Shown here: piece after piece, positions 24,416 to 33,170 of the stretch | Numbering within the stretch: position 1 is the first letter of the stretch | Layout: every line of letters begins with the position of its first letter | Assembly: GCA_947453935.1 (NCBI GenBank) | Contig: CANGJU010000010.1 | Span: 1 to 41,007 of the forward strand | Direction: 5' to 3' | DNA: 41,007 nucleotides | Source of the DNA: Bacteroidota bacterium | GTDB lineage: Bacteria; Bacteroidota; Bacteroidia; AKYH767-A; OLB10 | The notes under the pieces: generated by a model | Databases searched by the model: none | What the model was told of the DNA's origin: nothing | The model's input: only the letters and a program-made list of their open reading frames with translations | Program-made: the position numbers and the translations under genes

Positions 24416-26242
24416 CTATGAAAAGGTTTGCAAATCAAACAGACGTTTGTAATAACCATTCTTGTTTAATAACTCTTGATGTGTACCTCGTTCAACAATT
24501 TCACCACTCTGCATAACAATGATTTCATCAGCATGTACAATCGTCGATAAACGATGTGCAATAACCAATGTTGTTCTTTGTTTCATCAGATTAATCAATG
24601 CTTCTTGTACCAGTCTTTCTGATTCTGTATCTAATGCCGATGTCGCCTCATCAAGAATTAATATCGGTGGGTTTTTTAATACTGCACGAGCAATGCTTAA
24701 TCGCTGTCGCTGACCACCGCTTAATTTGCTTCCTCTATCACCAATGCTTGTCTGATATCCATCGCTCATTGCTGTAATAAAGTCGTTGGCATTTGCAATT
24801 TTAGCAGCAGCAATCACCTCTTCTTCCGTAGCGTTTTCTATCCCGAAGGCAATGTTGTTAAAAACCGTATCGTTAAATAAAATCGATTCCTGCGTAACAA
24901 TTCCCATGAGTCCTCTTAAATCTGAAACGCGCATATCTTTAATGTTCACGCCATCGATCGTAATTTTACCACTATCTACATCGTAATAACGGGGAAGCAT
25001 ATCCGCTAATGTAGTTTTACCACTCCCCGATTGCCCTACAAGTGCCACTGTTTTCCCTTTGGGAATTTCTAGAGAAATATTTTTTAATACCGATCTGCCT
25101 TCTTCCTTTACATACGAAAAGCTAATACCATCAAAGTGTATTTTATTAGAAAAAGGTTTTGCCTCAACAGGATGCTCAGGGTCTTTCACTAATACCTCTG
25201 CATCTAATATTTTATAAATTCTTTCAGAAGAAGCTAATCCTTTTTGAATATTATACCATGCCGTTGTTAAACTCTTAGCAGGAGTAATTACCTGCGAAAA
25301 AATAGCGATGAATGCAATAAACTCACTTGGCTCTAATTTCGACTCGCTACCCAATACAAGCAATCCTCCAAAGTACATCACCACTGTCATCACCACTGTT
25401 CCTAAAAACTCGCTCACCGGCGATGCTAAATCACGGCGGCGTCCAATTTTATTCATTAAACCATAGTGCTGGTTGTTTAGTCCACCAAACTTTTTAGAGG
25501 CTGATTTTTCCGCAGTAAAAGCATGAATAATTCGTAATCCTCCAAGAGTTTCTTCGATGTTACTTAACAGCTCTCCCATTTTTTCTTGGGCCTGCACCGA
25601 TTTCTTCTTTAAGCTTTTTCCAATACGACCTATGATTAATCCAGCAACAGGCAACAATACCAATACAAATGTGGTGAGCTCTGAACTCATCGTAAACATG
25701 GTAATCAAAAACACGATGATATTTAATGGTTCACGAAAGGCTGCTTCTAACGAATTCATAATCCCCCACTCTACCTCTTGTACATCGCTGGTCATACGTG
25801 CCATCATGTCTCCTTTACGCTCATCAGTAAAGTATCCAATTGGAAGACTTAATATTTTCTGATAAACATCTCTGCGAATATCTCTGACCACTCCGTTACG
25901 AATCGGTACTAAAAAATACATCGCCATATAACGAGTCAGGTTCTTTAAAAAAAACATGATAACCACAAGCATGCTGATTAGCATTAATGCATTTAACTGT
26001 CCATGCTCAACTATATAATTTCCGAGGTAATAGTTGAAGTTGTTTAAAAGGCTTTTGGCGCTTACCGACCAGGGCATTAAGGTGTAATTTCTATTCTGAC
26101 TGAAAAGGACGTTCAGAAAAGGGATTATCATCGTGAGTGAAAAAAGCGAAAAGAAAACAGTCATGATATTAAACAAGACTGATAATGATGCTTGCGCTTT
26201 ATAAGGCTTGATAAATCGTAGTAAACGAATATAGTTTTTCAC
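24416..26242 (-). CDS. MsbA-like ABC exporter (fused membrane and ATPase domains)
   Basis: 608 residues, a half-transporter that works as a homodimer. Six membrane helices lie in residues 1-330 and the nucleotide-binding domain in about 365-608. The ATPase motifs are Walker A GQSGSGKTT, signature LSGGQRQR, Walker B ILILDEATSALD and H-loop IAHRLST. MsbA, the lipid A flippase, is the best-known relative, but lipid or drug exporters share the architecture. It starts with GTG (26240-26242), 4 bases after a perfect TATCTTTG promoter box, so it is probably leaderless. The EamA gene follows. Confidence 0.9.
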   Translation of the reverse strand: MKNYIRLLRFIKPYKAQASLSVLFNIMTVFFSLFSLTMIIPFLNVLFSQNRNYTLMPWSVSAKSLLNNFNYYLGNYIVEHGQLNALMLISMLVVIMFFLKNLTRYMAMYFLVPIRNGVVRDIRRDVYQKILSLPIGYFTDERKGDMMARMTSDVQEVEWGIMNSLEAAFREPLNIIVFLITMFTMSSELTTFVLVLLPVAGLIIGRIGKSLKKKSVQAQEKMGELLSNIEETLGGLRIIHAFTAEKSASKKFGGLNNQHYGLMNKIGRRRDLASPVSEFLGTVVMTVVMYFGGLLVLGSESKLEPSEFIAFIAIFSQVITPAKSLTTAWYNIQKGLASSERIYKILDAEVLVKDPEHPVEAKPFSNKIHFDGISFSYVKEEGRSVLKNISLEIPKGKTVALVGQSGSGKTTLADMLPRYYDVDSGKITIDGVNIKDMRVSDLRGLMGIVTQESILFNDTVFNNIAFGIENATEEEVIAAAKIANANDFITAMSDGYQTSIGDRGSKLSGGQRQRLSIARAVLKNPPILILDEATSALDTESERLVQEALINLMKQRTTLVIAHRLSTIVHADEIIVMQSGEIVERGTHQELLNKNGYYKRLFDLQTFS

Positions 26243-26246
26243 CCGC

Positions 26247-26254
26247 CAAAGATA
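26247..26254 (-). promoter_or_regulatory. -7 promoter element for the ABC exporter, leaderless
   Basis: On the minus strand this reads TATCTTTG, a perfect TAnnTTTG, ending 4 bases before the GTG start at 26242. That leaves practically no untranslated leader. Confidence 0.55.
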
Positions 26255-26310
26255 GAGAAGTTAATTTATTTCGCGACAGTAAGCGCCTATAATTACTCAC
26301 GTAATTTATT

Positions 26311-26318
26311 TATCTTCG
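26311..26318 (+). promoter_or_regulatory. -7-like element for the methyltransferase gene
   Basis: TATCTTCG, one mismatch from TAnnTTTG, lies 22 bases before the ATG at 26341. Confidence 0.4.
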
Positions 26319-26340
26319 TCGTCATTAAGCAAAGTACATT

Positions 26341-27150
26341 ATGCAATACGATCCAATAAAAAGAAGCCTGGGGAATGTGTTCAATAAAACACCGTTTTTA
26401 CGTAAGATGTTTTATGGTCTTTTGGACTTATTATTACTCAGGGCGTGGCACGTGCATAAAGAGTTAAAGCAATGGCAACGTGGTGCTAAAGCAGATGCAC
26501 AGATTCTTGACGCAGGTGCAGGATATGGTCAGCATTCGTATTGGCTGAATGCCCGATTACCAAAGTCGACAATTCTGGCTATGGATGTAAAAGAAGAGCA
26601 AGTGGAGGATTGTAATCAGTTTTTCAATTCAATCGGATCGGGAGAACAAGTGAAATTTGTTGTTGGTGATTTAACGCAGTTTGAACATCCAAATAAGTAC
26701 GACCTTGCGATATCTGTTGATGTGATGGAACATATCTTAGAAGATGTTCAGGTATTTAAAAATATTTATGCATCTCTTAAGCAAGGTGGCATGTTGTTAA
26801 TCTCTACTCCGAGTGATCAAGGTGGTTCGGATGTGCATGGCGATGGGGAAGCATCATTTATTGAAGAGCATGTGCGTGATGGATATAACATCAAAGAAAT
26901 TGAAGACAAACTTCGTTCAGCAGGATTTTCAAAAGTAGAAGCAAGGTATCAGTATGGTAATCCCGGAAAAATCAGCTGGCGCCTCTCAATGAAGTATCCT
27001 ATTCTTATGCTTGGAGTAACAAAATTGTTTTTTATCATTCTTCCCGTTTATTACATCATCACGTATCCCATTGCATATGTTTTGAATTGGTGTGATGTAA
27101 TGTTTACTCATAAAACAGGAACAGGTTTGATAGTGAAAGCCTGGAAATAA
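26341..27150 (+). CDS. Class I SAM-dependent methyltransferase with C-terminal hydrophobic segment
   Basis: 269 residues. The Rossmann methyltransferase core holds motif I ILDAGAGYGQHSYWL (about 51-65), an acidic residue after beta-2 in AMDVKEEQ, and DLAISVDVMEHILEDV, the usual post-beta-4 motif. The C-terminal 60 residues contain a long hydrophobic stretch (IILPVYYIITYPIAYVL) that may dip into or cross the membrane. This suggests a lipid- or membrane-linked acceptor, which is inference. The LolC/E-like permease gene starts 9 bases after its stop. Confidence 0.85.
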   Translation: MQYDPIKRSLGNVFNKTPFLRKMFYGLLDLLLLRAWHVHKELKQWQRGAKADAQILDAGAGYGQHSYWLNARLPKSTILAMDVKEEQVEDCNQFFNSIGSGEQVKFVVGDLTQFEHPNKYDLAISVDVMEHILEDVQVFKNIYASLKQGGMLLISTPSDQGGSDVHGDGEASFIEEHVRDGYNIKEIEDKLRSAGFSKVEARYQYGNPGKISWRLSMKYPILMLGVTKLFFIILPVYYIITYPIAYVLNWCDVMFTHKTGTGLIVKAWK

Positions 27151-27159
27151 GCATAAGCA

Positions 27160-28404
27160 ATGAAAGTAGGACTAGCCTGGAAAATCGCTCGACGATATTT
27201 TGCTGCCAAGCGGTCACACCATCTTATCAATATAATTAGTAAAATCAGTGTTGCAGGCGTATGCGTAGGCACTATGGGATTAATCATTGTGCTATCGGTA
27301 TTCAATGGTTTTGGCAATCTGGTTTTAAACATGTACGATAGTTTTGATCCGGACATTGTAATAACTCCTGCAAAAGGAAAGTTTTTTAATCCTGAAGATG
27401 CTCAAATTGAAAAAATAAAGGCGCTCTCTTCGGTTAGCGTTACTACGTACACGTTAGAAGAAAATGTATTGCTGCGTTATAAGGAGCGACAATTCATTGC
27501 TACCATGAAAGGGGTGTCGTCTACCTATTTTCAAAGCAGCGACCTGCAAACAAAAATTATTGATGGTAGCCCGATGTTACGACATGGAGACCTAAACTTT
27601 ATGATTCTAGGGGCGGGCATTGCTTATTCACTCGGATTAAAATTGAATGATCCAGTATCGAGGATAAATGTTTATTTACCGAAGAAAGGAATAGATCCTT
27701 CATCCGCATTGATGAATCCTGATGAAGCTTTTTCTCAACGGACTATCGCAGCCTCTGCAGTGTTTTCGGTGCAGCAGGATTTTGATAATAAGTTTGCAAT
27801 TGTGCCTATTGATTTTATAAGAGAGATGATGGGCGAAGAAAAGAAAATATCATCGATAGAAATAAAACTAAAAAAAGGTATTGACCAGCAAGTTGCAGCA
27901 CAGCAGATTCAGTTATTGACAGGAGCAAACTTCAATGTAAAGGACAGATTTCAGCAACATGATTTTTTGTATAAGATTTTGAAGTCGGAAAAGGCGGGCG
28001 TGTATTTGATACTGTGTTTTATTTTACTCATCGCCACATTTAATGTTTTTGGTTCGTTAACAATGTTAATCATAGATAAAAAGAAAGATATTTTATCGCT
28101 GATAAACATGGGTGCATCGGTGAGTTTTATTAAAAAAGTATTTTTTATTGAAGGATTACTCATTTCTATTTTTGGCGCTGGCATAGGCATGCTGCTGGGT
28201 GGAGGGGTCTGTTATGCGCAACAACGATTTGAAATTATTAAACTCGGCGATGCAGAAAATTTTGTGACAAGCAGTTATCCTGTGGCAATGCAACTTAACG
28301 ATTTCGTTTTGGTAGCCTTCATTGTTTTATCAATTGGAAGTCTTGCAGCATTTGTAACTTCACGTTTGATTATTAAACGACAACTTGAAAATACAATCGT
28401 CTGA
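27160..28404 (+). CDS. LolC/LolE-type ABC transporter permease (MacB-FtsX superfamily)
   Basis: 414 residues. A first membrane helix (about 22-48, just after ARRYFAAKRSHHLINIISK) is followed by a large periplasmic domain (about 50-270) and three C-terminal helices. The C-terminal FtsX domain carries ILLIATFNVFGSLTMLIIDKK and the coupling segment DILSLINMGASVSFIKKVFF. LolCDE extracts lipoproteins from the inner membrane; Bacteroidota homologues are normally annotated as FtsX-like or Lol permeases. No LolD ATPase gene is adjacent. It is probably co-transcribed with the preceding methyltransferase. Confidence 0.85.
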   Translation: MKVGLAWKIARRYFAAKRSHHLINIISKISVAGVCVGTMGLIIVLSVFNGFGNLVLNMYDSFDPDIVITPAKGKFFNPEDAQIEKIKALSSVSVTTYTLEENVLLRYKERQFIATMKGVSSTYFQSSDLQTKIIDGSPMLRHGDLNFMILGAGIAYSLGLKLNDPVSRINVYLPKKGIDPSSALMNPDEAFSQRTIAASAVFSVQQDFDNKFAIVPIDFIREMMGEEKKISSIEIKLKKGIDQQVAAQQIQLLTGANFNVKDRFQQHDFLYKILKSEKAGVYLILCFILLIATFNVFGSLTMLIIDKKKDILSLINMGASVSFIKKVFFIEGLLISIFGAGIGMLLGGGVCYAQQRFEIIKLGDAENFVTSSYPVAMQLNDFVLVAFIVLSIGSLAAFVTSRLIIKRQLENTIV

Positions 28405-28439
28405 TTTAATTCATTAATTTTAACTTTTTCAGAGAACAT

Positions 28440-29342
28440 ATGAACGGAAATATAGCAGCGAAAAATTCACCACCTATTGATCAGATAGGAATAGAAGAAA
28501 GAATAGCTCGTCTAACAAAACGATCAATTAAAAACGAGAGTAAAAAAGACGCTTTGTTAATGGCCATTAGCATGATGGATTTAACAACGCTGGATGCAAA
28601 AGATACTCCTGGAAAAGTAAAACAGCTTTGTGCAAAGGCATTACGTCCGCATGATAAGTTAAGCTATGTCCCTCCTGTTGCTGCTGTTTGCGTGTATCCG
28701 AACATGGTTGCTATAGCGAAAAAAGAATTAGAGGGTTCGAAAGTAAAAGTAGCATCGGTTGCTACAGCTTTTCCAAGCGGCATGAGCACAAAGAAAATCA
28801 AAATAGAAGAAACAAAATTTGCTGTAAATCAGGGTGCAGATGAAATTGATATGGTTATTTCGCGAGGCAAGTTTTTAGCCGGCGAATACAATTTTGTGTT
28901 TGATGAAATAGCTGCGATAAAAGAGGCTTGCGGCGAGGCTCATTTAAAAGTGATTTTAGAAACAGGTGAATTATCTACACTGGATAATGTTCGTAAAGCA
29001 TCAGAAATTGCCATGTATGCCGGAGCTGATTTTATTAAAACATCTACAGGAAAAATTCAACCAGCGGCTACCCTACCCGTTACATTGGTGATGTTTGAAG
29101 CGATTAAAGATTTTTATTTTAATGAAGGAAAAATGATAGGCATGAAGCCCGCTGGTGGAATAGCAACAGCTAAAATTGCGATGCAGTATTTAGTTGTGTT
29201 ACGCGAAACATTAGGCGAAGCATGGATGAATCCTGATTGGTTTCGCTTCGGAGCTAGCTCATTAGCAAACGATGTTCTAATGCAATTAGAAAAATTAGAA
29301 ACGGGAGTTTACCAAGGACCAGAATATTTTTCGAAAGATTAA
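28440..29342 (+). CDS. deoC: Deoxyribose-phosphate aldolase
   Basis: 300 residues, somewhat longer than the 220-260 usual for DeoC because of an N-terminal extension of about 40 residues. The TIM-barrel active site is intact: FIKTSTGKIQPAAT contains the Schiff-base lysine K200, and MKPAGGIATAK the second lysine K236. It cleaves 2-deoxyribose-5-phosphate to glyceraldehyde-3-phosphate and acetaldehyde in nucleoside catabolism. It follows the permease gene by 35 bases on the same strand and ends at a bidirectional terminator. Confidence 0.94.
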   Translation: MNGNIAAKNSPPIDQIGIEERIARLTKRSIKNESKKDALLMAISMMDLTTLDAKDTPGKVKQLCAKALRPHDKLSYVPPVAAVCVYPNMVAIAKKELEGSKVKVASVATAFPSGMSTKKIKIEETKFAVNQGADEIDMVISRGKFLAGEYNFVFDEIAAIKEACGEAHLKVILETGELSTLDNVRKASEIAMYAGADFIKTSTGKIQPAATLPVTLVMFEAIKDFYFNEGKMIGMKPAGGIATAKIAMQYLVVLRETLGEAWMNPDWFRFGASSLANDVLMQLEKLETGVYQGPEYFSKD

Positions 29343-29377
29343 TTTTTAAATAAGAACAAAAAAAGATAAAATAAAAA

Positions 29378-29403
29378 AAGAGGGCTTTTGTAAAAGCCCT
29401 CTT
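29378..29403. terminator. Bidirectional intrinsic terminator
   Basis: aagagggcttt (29378-29388) pairs with aaagccctctt (29393-29403) around a 4-base loop. It lies between the convergent deoC and ctpA genes. Confidence 0.9.
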
Positions 29404-29422
29404 ACTGTTTTTATAAACTTGA

Positions 29423-31027
29423 TTATTTATCGTTTACTTTCATCTTTTTGAAGGTATCATCTTGTAAGCACTGCAGTGCTTTTACCATAAACACATTAAT
29501 ATCGTTAATGATTACATAGTAAGCGTTCGTATCCCAAAGATCGCGGGCGATAAGTGCTTTTAATTGCGTGGTGATTAATTTCTCAGATGTTTTAAACCCT
29601 GCATTATCAGATTTAATGTTCTTCTTTTCGGCATATGCTATAAAATCATCTAGAAAATCTTTCGTGATTTTAAAATCATTTTTAAACTGATAAACATCTT
29701 TGTATTTGCTTAATAACATCGCACGATTAGCATCAACATAGTTTAATGTAAACTCATTTAGAGTTCCATTTCTTCTAAGCTCATCGTAGTATTTACTGCT
29801 CATGCTTGTGTCTAATCCAACAAATACATCAGGCATGATACCACCGCCACCATATACAACACGACCGCCCATTGTTTTGCATTTCAAGCTATCAATAAAC
29901 TTTATGCTGTCTGCATGATAAAGCTCTCCATGCTGATAGCGCATACTTATATCCATATCATAATTTTCATCACCTGGCTCATAATGCTTTTGAATACATC
30001 TTCCAGAAGGCGTATAATAACGCGCAATAGTTAAACGCACAGCCGAACCATCAGGTAGTGGAAAAGGTTTTTGAACCAATCCTTTGGCAAATGTTCTTCT
30101 TCCAACAATAAGTGCGCGATCCCAGTCTTGTAATGCACCAGAAACAATTTCACTTGCAGATGCAGACGATTCATTAACCAATACAACCACTTTTCCTTTT
30201 TCAAATCCGCCAACAGAAGTAGAATAATTATCCTGACGTGGATTATTTCTTCCAATGGTATAAACGACTTCTTTTCCGTTACTTAAAAATTCATCTGCTA
30301 ATTCAATAGCTCTGTTCAGATAGCCACCACCGTTATCAGATAAATCCATAATTAAACTTTCAACGTGTTGCGCTTTTAATTTCTCTAACGCCTGCTTAAA
30401 CTCTTCAACTGTACTATCAGCAAAACGACTAATCTTAATATAACCAATTGTAGGGGTCACCATATAAGCAGCATCAACGCTGTACAATGGAATTTTATCT
30501 CTGGTAATAGTAAACGGAATTAATTCGTTATTGCCTCTTCTGTATACGTCAACCCTTACTTTAGTTCCTTTGTTTCCTCTTAATTTCTTAAGTACATCAT
30601 TATTTTTTATTCCGATATTAGCAACACTGTTTCCGTCAATTTTTACGATTCGATCACCAGCACGCAAGCCAAGTTTTTCTGATGGACCACCAGAGATAGT
30701 TTGCGTAATCATGATGGTGTCTTCCAAAATACTGAACTGAACACCGATTCCTTCGAAGTTTCCTACAAGGGGCTCATTTACTTCTTTTAATTCTTCTGCT
30801 GGAATATAAACGGAGTGTGGATCTAGTTCTTTTAATAAATTGCGGATTGCATCATCAGAAATCTTTTTCTCATCGATACTGTCTACATAGGCATAATTAA
30901 TCATGCTCATTAAGGCATCTAATTTTTCGGCGGTAGGACTAATCTGCGCTGTAGATTTACTAATTGATAGGGAAAGAAAAAGGGCTGTTAAGGATAATAC
31001 AGTGTAAAAACGAGGGGAATTAATCAT
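29423..31027 (-). CDS. ctpA: C-terminal processing peptidase (S41, CtpA/Prc-like)
   Basis: 534 residues with a signal peptide (hydrophobic 8-22, cleavage near STAQ). The domain order is an S41 N-terminal region, a PDZ domain (about 85-165, LGLRAGDRIVKIDGNSV) and the S41 catalytic domain. The nucleophile Ser lies in NESSASASEIVSGALQD and the general-base Lys in TFAKGLVQKPF. An extra ~150 C-terminal residues follow GRCIQKHYEPG, as in Bacteroidota CtpA. It is a periplasmic ATP-independent endoprotease for protein processing and quality control. It diverges from htpG across a 236-base regulatory region. Confidence 0.94.
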   Translation of the reverse strand: MINSPRFYTVLSLTALFLSLSISKSTAQISPTAEKLDALMSMINYAYVDSIDEKKISDDAIRNLLKELDPHSVYIPAEELKEVNEPLVGNFEGIGVQFSILEDTIMITQTISGGPSEKLGLRAGDRIVKIDGNSVANIGIKNNDVLKKLRGNKGTKVRVDVYRRGNNELIPFTITRDKIPLYSVDAAYMVTPTIGYIKISRFADSTVEEFKQALEKLKAQHVESLIMDLSDNGGGYLNRAIELADEFLSNGKEVVYTIGRNNPRQDNYSTSVGGFEKGKVVVLVNESSASASEIVSGALQDWDRALIVGRRTFAKGLVQKPFPLPDGSAVRLTIARYYTPSGRCIQKHYEPGDENYDMDISMRYQHGELYHADSIKFIDSLKCKTMGGRVVYGGGGIMPDVFVGLDTSMSSKYYDELRRNGTLNEFTLNYVDANRAMLLSKYKDVYQFKNDFKITKDFLDDFIAYAEKKNIKSDNAGFKTSEKLITTQLKALIARDLWDTNAYYVIINDINVFMVKALQCLQDDTFKKMKVNDK

Positions 31028-31092
31028 GTGAATTATTTTGAATATGCGAAGTTTAAAAATTTATTAATCGGATTATTTATTGTCAGAATCAT

Positions 31093-31110
31093 TGCTAACA
31101 ATCTTATTAA
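31093..31110. repeat. 18-bp motif shared with the atpB upstream region
   Basis: TGCTAACAATCTTATTAA here and TGCTCACAATCTTATTAA at 40496-40513 agree in 17 of 18 positions. Both copies lie in intergenic regions between divergent genes. Confidence 0.6.
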
Positions 31111-31188
31111 CGAACAAATCTCTAAAATAGTTCGTGACAAAATAAATTATTGATGACAAAACTGCTTTAATTAACGCAATTATAACTG

Positions 31189-31196
31189 TATTTTTG
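31189..31196 (+). promoter_or_regulatory. -7 promoter element for htpG
   Basis: TATTTTTG matches TAnnTTTG and lies 67 bases before the htpG ATG, giving a leader of roughly 60 nt that contains the hairpin and the GC-rich palindrome described next. Confidence 0.5.
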
Positions 31197-31205
31197 AGGT
31201 CAAAT

Positions 31206-31250
31206 TGTCACCTATTTCTGGTGGCATTTTAATTGACAACGGCGCGCGCC
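31206..31250 (+). promoter_or_regulatory. Structured htpG leader: hairpin plus GC palindrome
   Basis: tgtcacc (31206-31212) pairs with ggtggca (31220-31226) over a 7-base loop, with one G-U. Then ggcgcgcgcc (31241-31250) is a perfect 10-base palindrome 13 bases before the ATG, very GC-rich for this AT-rich genome. No CIRCE element is present. A role in heat-dependent translation is possible but unproven. Confidence 0.35.
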
Positions 31251-31263
31251 AAAAAAATTAATT

Positions 31264-33075
31264 ATGACCACAGGAAAAATAAATGTACAAACGGAAAACA
31301 TCTTTCCAATTATTAAAAAGTTTCTTTACAGCGACCACGAAATATTCCTTCGTGAATTAGTAGCCAATGCTGTTGATGCAACAGGAAAAATTAAAACTCT
31401 AACCTCCATAGGAGAAAATAAAACCGAACTAGGTGATTTAGTCGTGGAGGTCATCATCGACAAAGAAAATAAAACACTTACAATTCGCGATCGCGGATTA
31501 GGAATGACAGCAGAAGAAGTTGAAAAATATATTAACCAGATTGCTTTTTCAGGCGCAGAGGAGTTTGTCAATAAATATAAAGACCAGACAGAGGGTAATT
31601 TAATCGGTAAATTTGGATTAGGCTTTTACTCTGGATTTATGGTGTCTGATAAAGTAGAAATTTATTCCCGCTCCTTTAAAGCTACTGAGCAAGAAGCTAT
31701 TCGCTGGACATGTGATGGAAGTCCTGATTATACCATGACTACCGATACAAAAGCAGACCGTGGTACAGATATCATCCTCCACATCAATGAAGAGTCGTTG
31801 GAGTTTTTAGAGGAAGCAAGAATAAAAACAATGCTCGACAAATACTGTCGCTTTTTACCTGTATCGATTAAGTTTAAAGAAGAGCTAATTAATAATACAA
31901 CTCCTGCATGGGTTAAAAAGCCAAGTGAATTAACGCACGAAGATTATTTAGCGTTTTACAAGGAGCTGTATCCGATGGCAGAAGATCCATTGTTTTATAT
32001 TCATCTGAATGTTGATTTTCCATTTAATCTTACGGGAATTCTTTATTTCCCTAAACTGAAAAAAAATCTAGAAGTTCAGAAAAACAAAATTCAGTTGTAT
32101 TGTCGTCAGGTGTTTGTCACTGATTCTGTAGAAGGAATTGTTCCTGAATTTTTAACTTTATTACATGGGGTAATTGACTCACCAGATATTCCATTAAATG
32201 TGAGTCGTTCGTATTTGCAAAGTGATTCAAACGTTAAAAAGATAAGTAATCATATTCTTAAAAAAGTATCGGATAAGCTGGAAGAATTATTCAAGGAAAA
32301 CAGAACTGATTTCGAAGCGAAATGGGACGATATCGGGGTGTTTATCAAATACGGAATGTTAAGCGAAGAGAAGTTTTATGATCGTGCAAAGTCGTTCTGC
32401 TTACTAAAAAATACCGATGCAAAATATTTCACCTTTGATGAGTATAAATTAGCAGTAGAACCAAATCAGACAGACAAGGACAATAAAATTGTTTACACCT
32501 ACACATCAAATCTTGAAGAGCAATATGCATTTGTAGAGGCAGCAAAAAACAAAGGGTATGATGTGTTACAAATGGATGGTGTAATTGATAGTCATTTTGT
32601 TAATTTCCTGGAATATAAACTCGAGAATACATCCTTTATTCGTGTAGATGCCGACACTGCTGATAATCTGATTAAGAAAGAAGATAAGCGTCCGATATTA
32701 TTATCCGAAGAGGAACAAACGGCTATTAAAGAGCTGACTGAAAAAGCAGTTGAAAAGGAAAAATATTTTGTTCAGTTAGAAGGACTTTCGGAAACGGATG
32801 CACCTGCATTAATCACCCGACCTGAGTTTATGCGTCGTATGAAAGAGATGGCAGCATCAGGTGGTGGCTATGAATTTATGACCGGCATGGGTGAGCAGTT
32901 TAATCTGATCATCAATGCAAATCACCCATTAATGAAAAAGGTTATAAGTGCTGCAACAGAGGATGAAAAGCAAAAAATGATTCGTCAGACCGTTGACCTT
33001 GCAATGCTTTCACAGGGATTGTTAAAAGGGGAAGCACTGAGCGGATTTATTCGTCGTTCTGTAGAGCTTATTTAA
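31264..33075 (+). CDS. htpG: Molecular chaperone HtpG (bacterial Hsp90)
   Basis: 603 residues, close to the usual 610-630. The N-terminal GHKL ATPase domain shows ELVANAVDA (E31, N35), DRGLGM, GKFGLGFYSGFMVSDKVE and GTDIILHI. The middle domain includes FPFNLTGILYFP and the RQVFVTDSVEGIVPEFL block followed by GVIDSPDIPLNVSRSYLQ. The C-terminal dimerisation domain is slightly short. It acts as an ATP-driven cytoplasmic chaperone dimer. It diverges from the CtpA protease gene and has a structured leader. The hairpin terminator at 33101 ends the transcript. Confidence 0.96.
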   Translation: MTTGKINVQTENIFPIIKKFLYSDHEIFLRELVANAVDATGKIKTLTSIGENKTELGDLVVEVIIDKENKTLTIRDRGLGMTAEEVEKYINQIAFSGAEEFVNKYKDQTEGNLIGKFGLGFYSGFMVSDKVEIYSRSFKATEQEAIRWTCDGSPDYTMTTDTKADRGTDIILHINEESLEFLEEARIKTMLDKYCRFLPVSIKFKEELINNTTPAWVKKPSELTHEDYLAFYKELYPMAEDPLFYIHLNVDFPFNLTGILYFPKLKKNLEVQKNKIQLYCRQVFVTDSVEGIVPEFLTLLHGVIDSPDIPLNVSRSYLQSDSNVKKISNHILKKVSDKLEELFKENRTDFEAKWDDIGVFIKYGMLSEEKFYDRAKSFCLLKNTDAKYFTFDEYKLAVEPNQTDKDNKIVYTYTSNLEEQYAFVEAAKNKGYDVLQMDGVIDSHFVNFLEYKLENTSFIRVDADTADNLIKKEDKRPILLSEEEQTAIKELTEKAVEKEKYFVQLEGLSETDAPALITRPEFMRRMKEMAASGGGYEFMTGMGEQFNLIINANHPLMKKVISAATEDEKQKMIRQTVDLAMLSQGLLKGEALSGFIRRSVELI

Positions 33076-33100
33076 GACCTCAAAATTTATTCACAAATCA

Positions 33101-33131
33101 GCCTTGGTATTAAAATCACCGAGGCTTTTTT
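33101..33131 (+). terminator. Intrinsic terminator of htpG
   Basis: gccttggt (33101-33108) pairs with accgaggc (33118-33125), one G-U, followed by six T. The T-run is directly followed by the -7 box of the next gene. Confidence 0.8.
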
Positions 33132-33132
33132 G

Positions 33133-33140
33133 TATCTTTG
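33133..33140 (+). promoter_or_regulatory. -7 promoter element for the DUF3127 gene
   Basis: TATCTTTG, a perfect TAnnTTTG, lies 30 bases before the ATG at 33171. It abuts the htpG terminator, so its -33 region would be inside the terminator hairpin. Confidence 0.5.
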
Positions 33141-33170
33141 AAAAAGAAAATAATTAAAATCAATATAACT

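Larger units (their letters stand above)
31080..31239. promoter_or_regulatory. Cluster of five TTGTCA/TGACAA boxes between ctpA and htpG
   Basis: TTGTCA occurs at 31080-31085 and 31205-31210. Its complement TGACAA occurs at 31135-31140, 31154-31159 and 31233-31239 (the last as TTGACAA). Far fewer than one such hexamer is expected in this length. A further inverted pair, cgaac (31111-31115) / gttcg (31130-31134), lies next to the second box. The boxes could be operator half-sites for a regulator of one or both stress genes; no such regulator is known from the sequence alone. Confidence 0.4.

Noticed and set aside
31028-31263. CIRCE (HrcA) operator upstream of htpG
   Set aside because: No TTAGCACTC-N9-GAGTGCTAA-like sequence is present, even allowing several mismatches.
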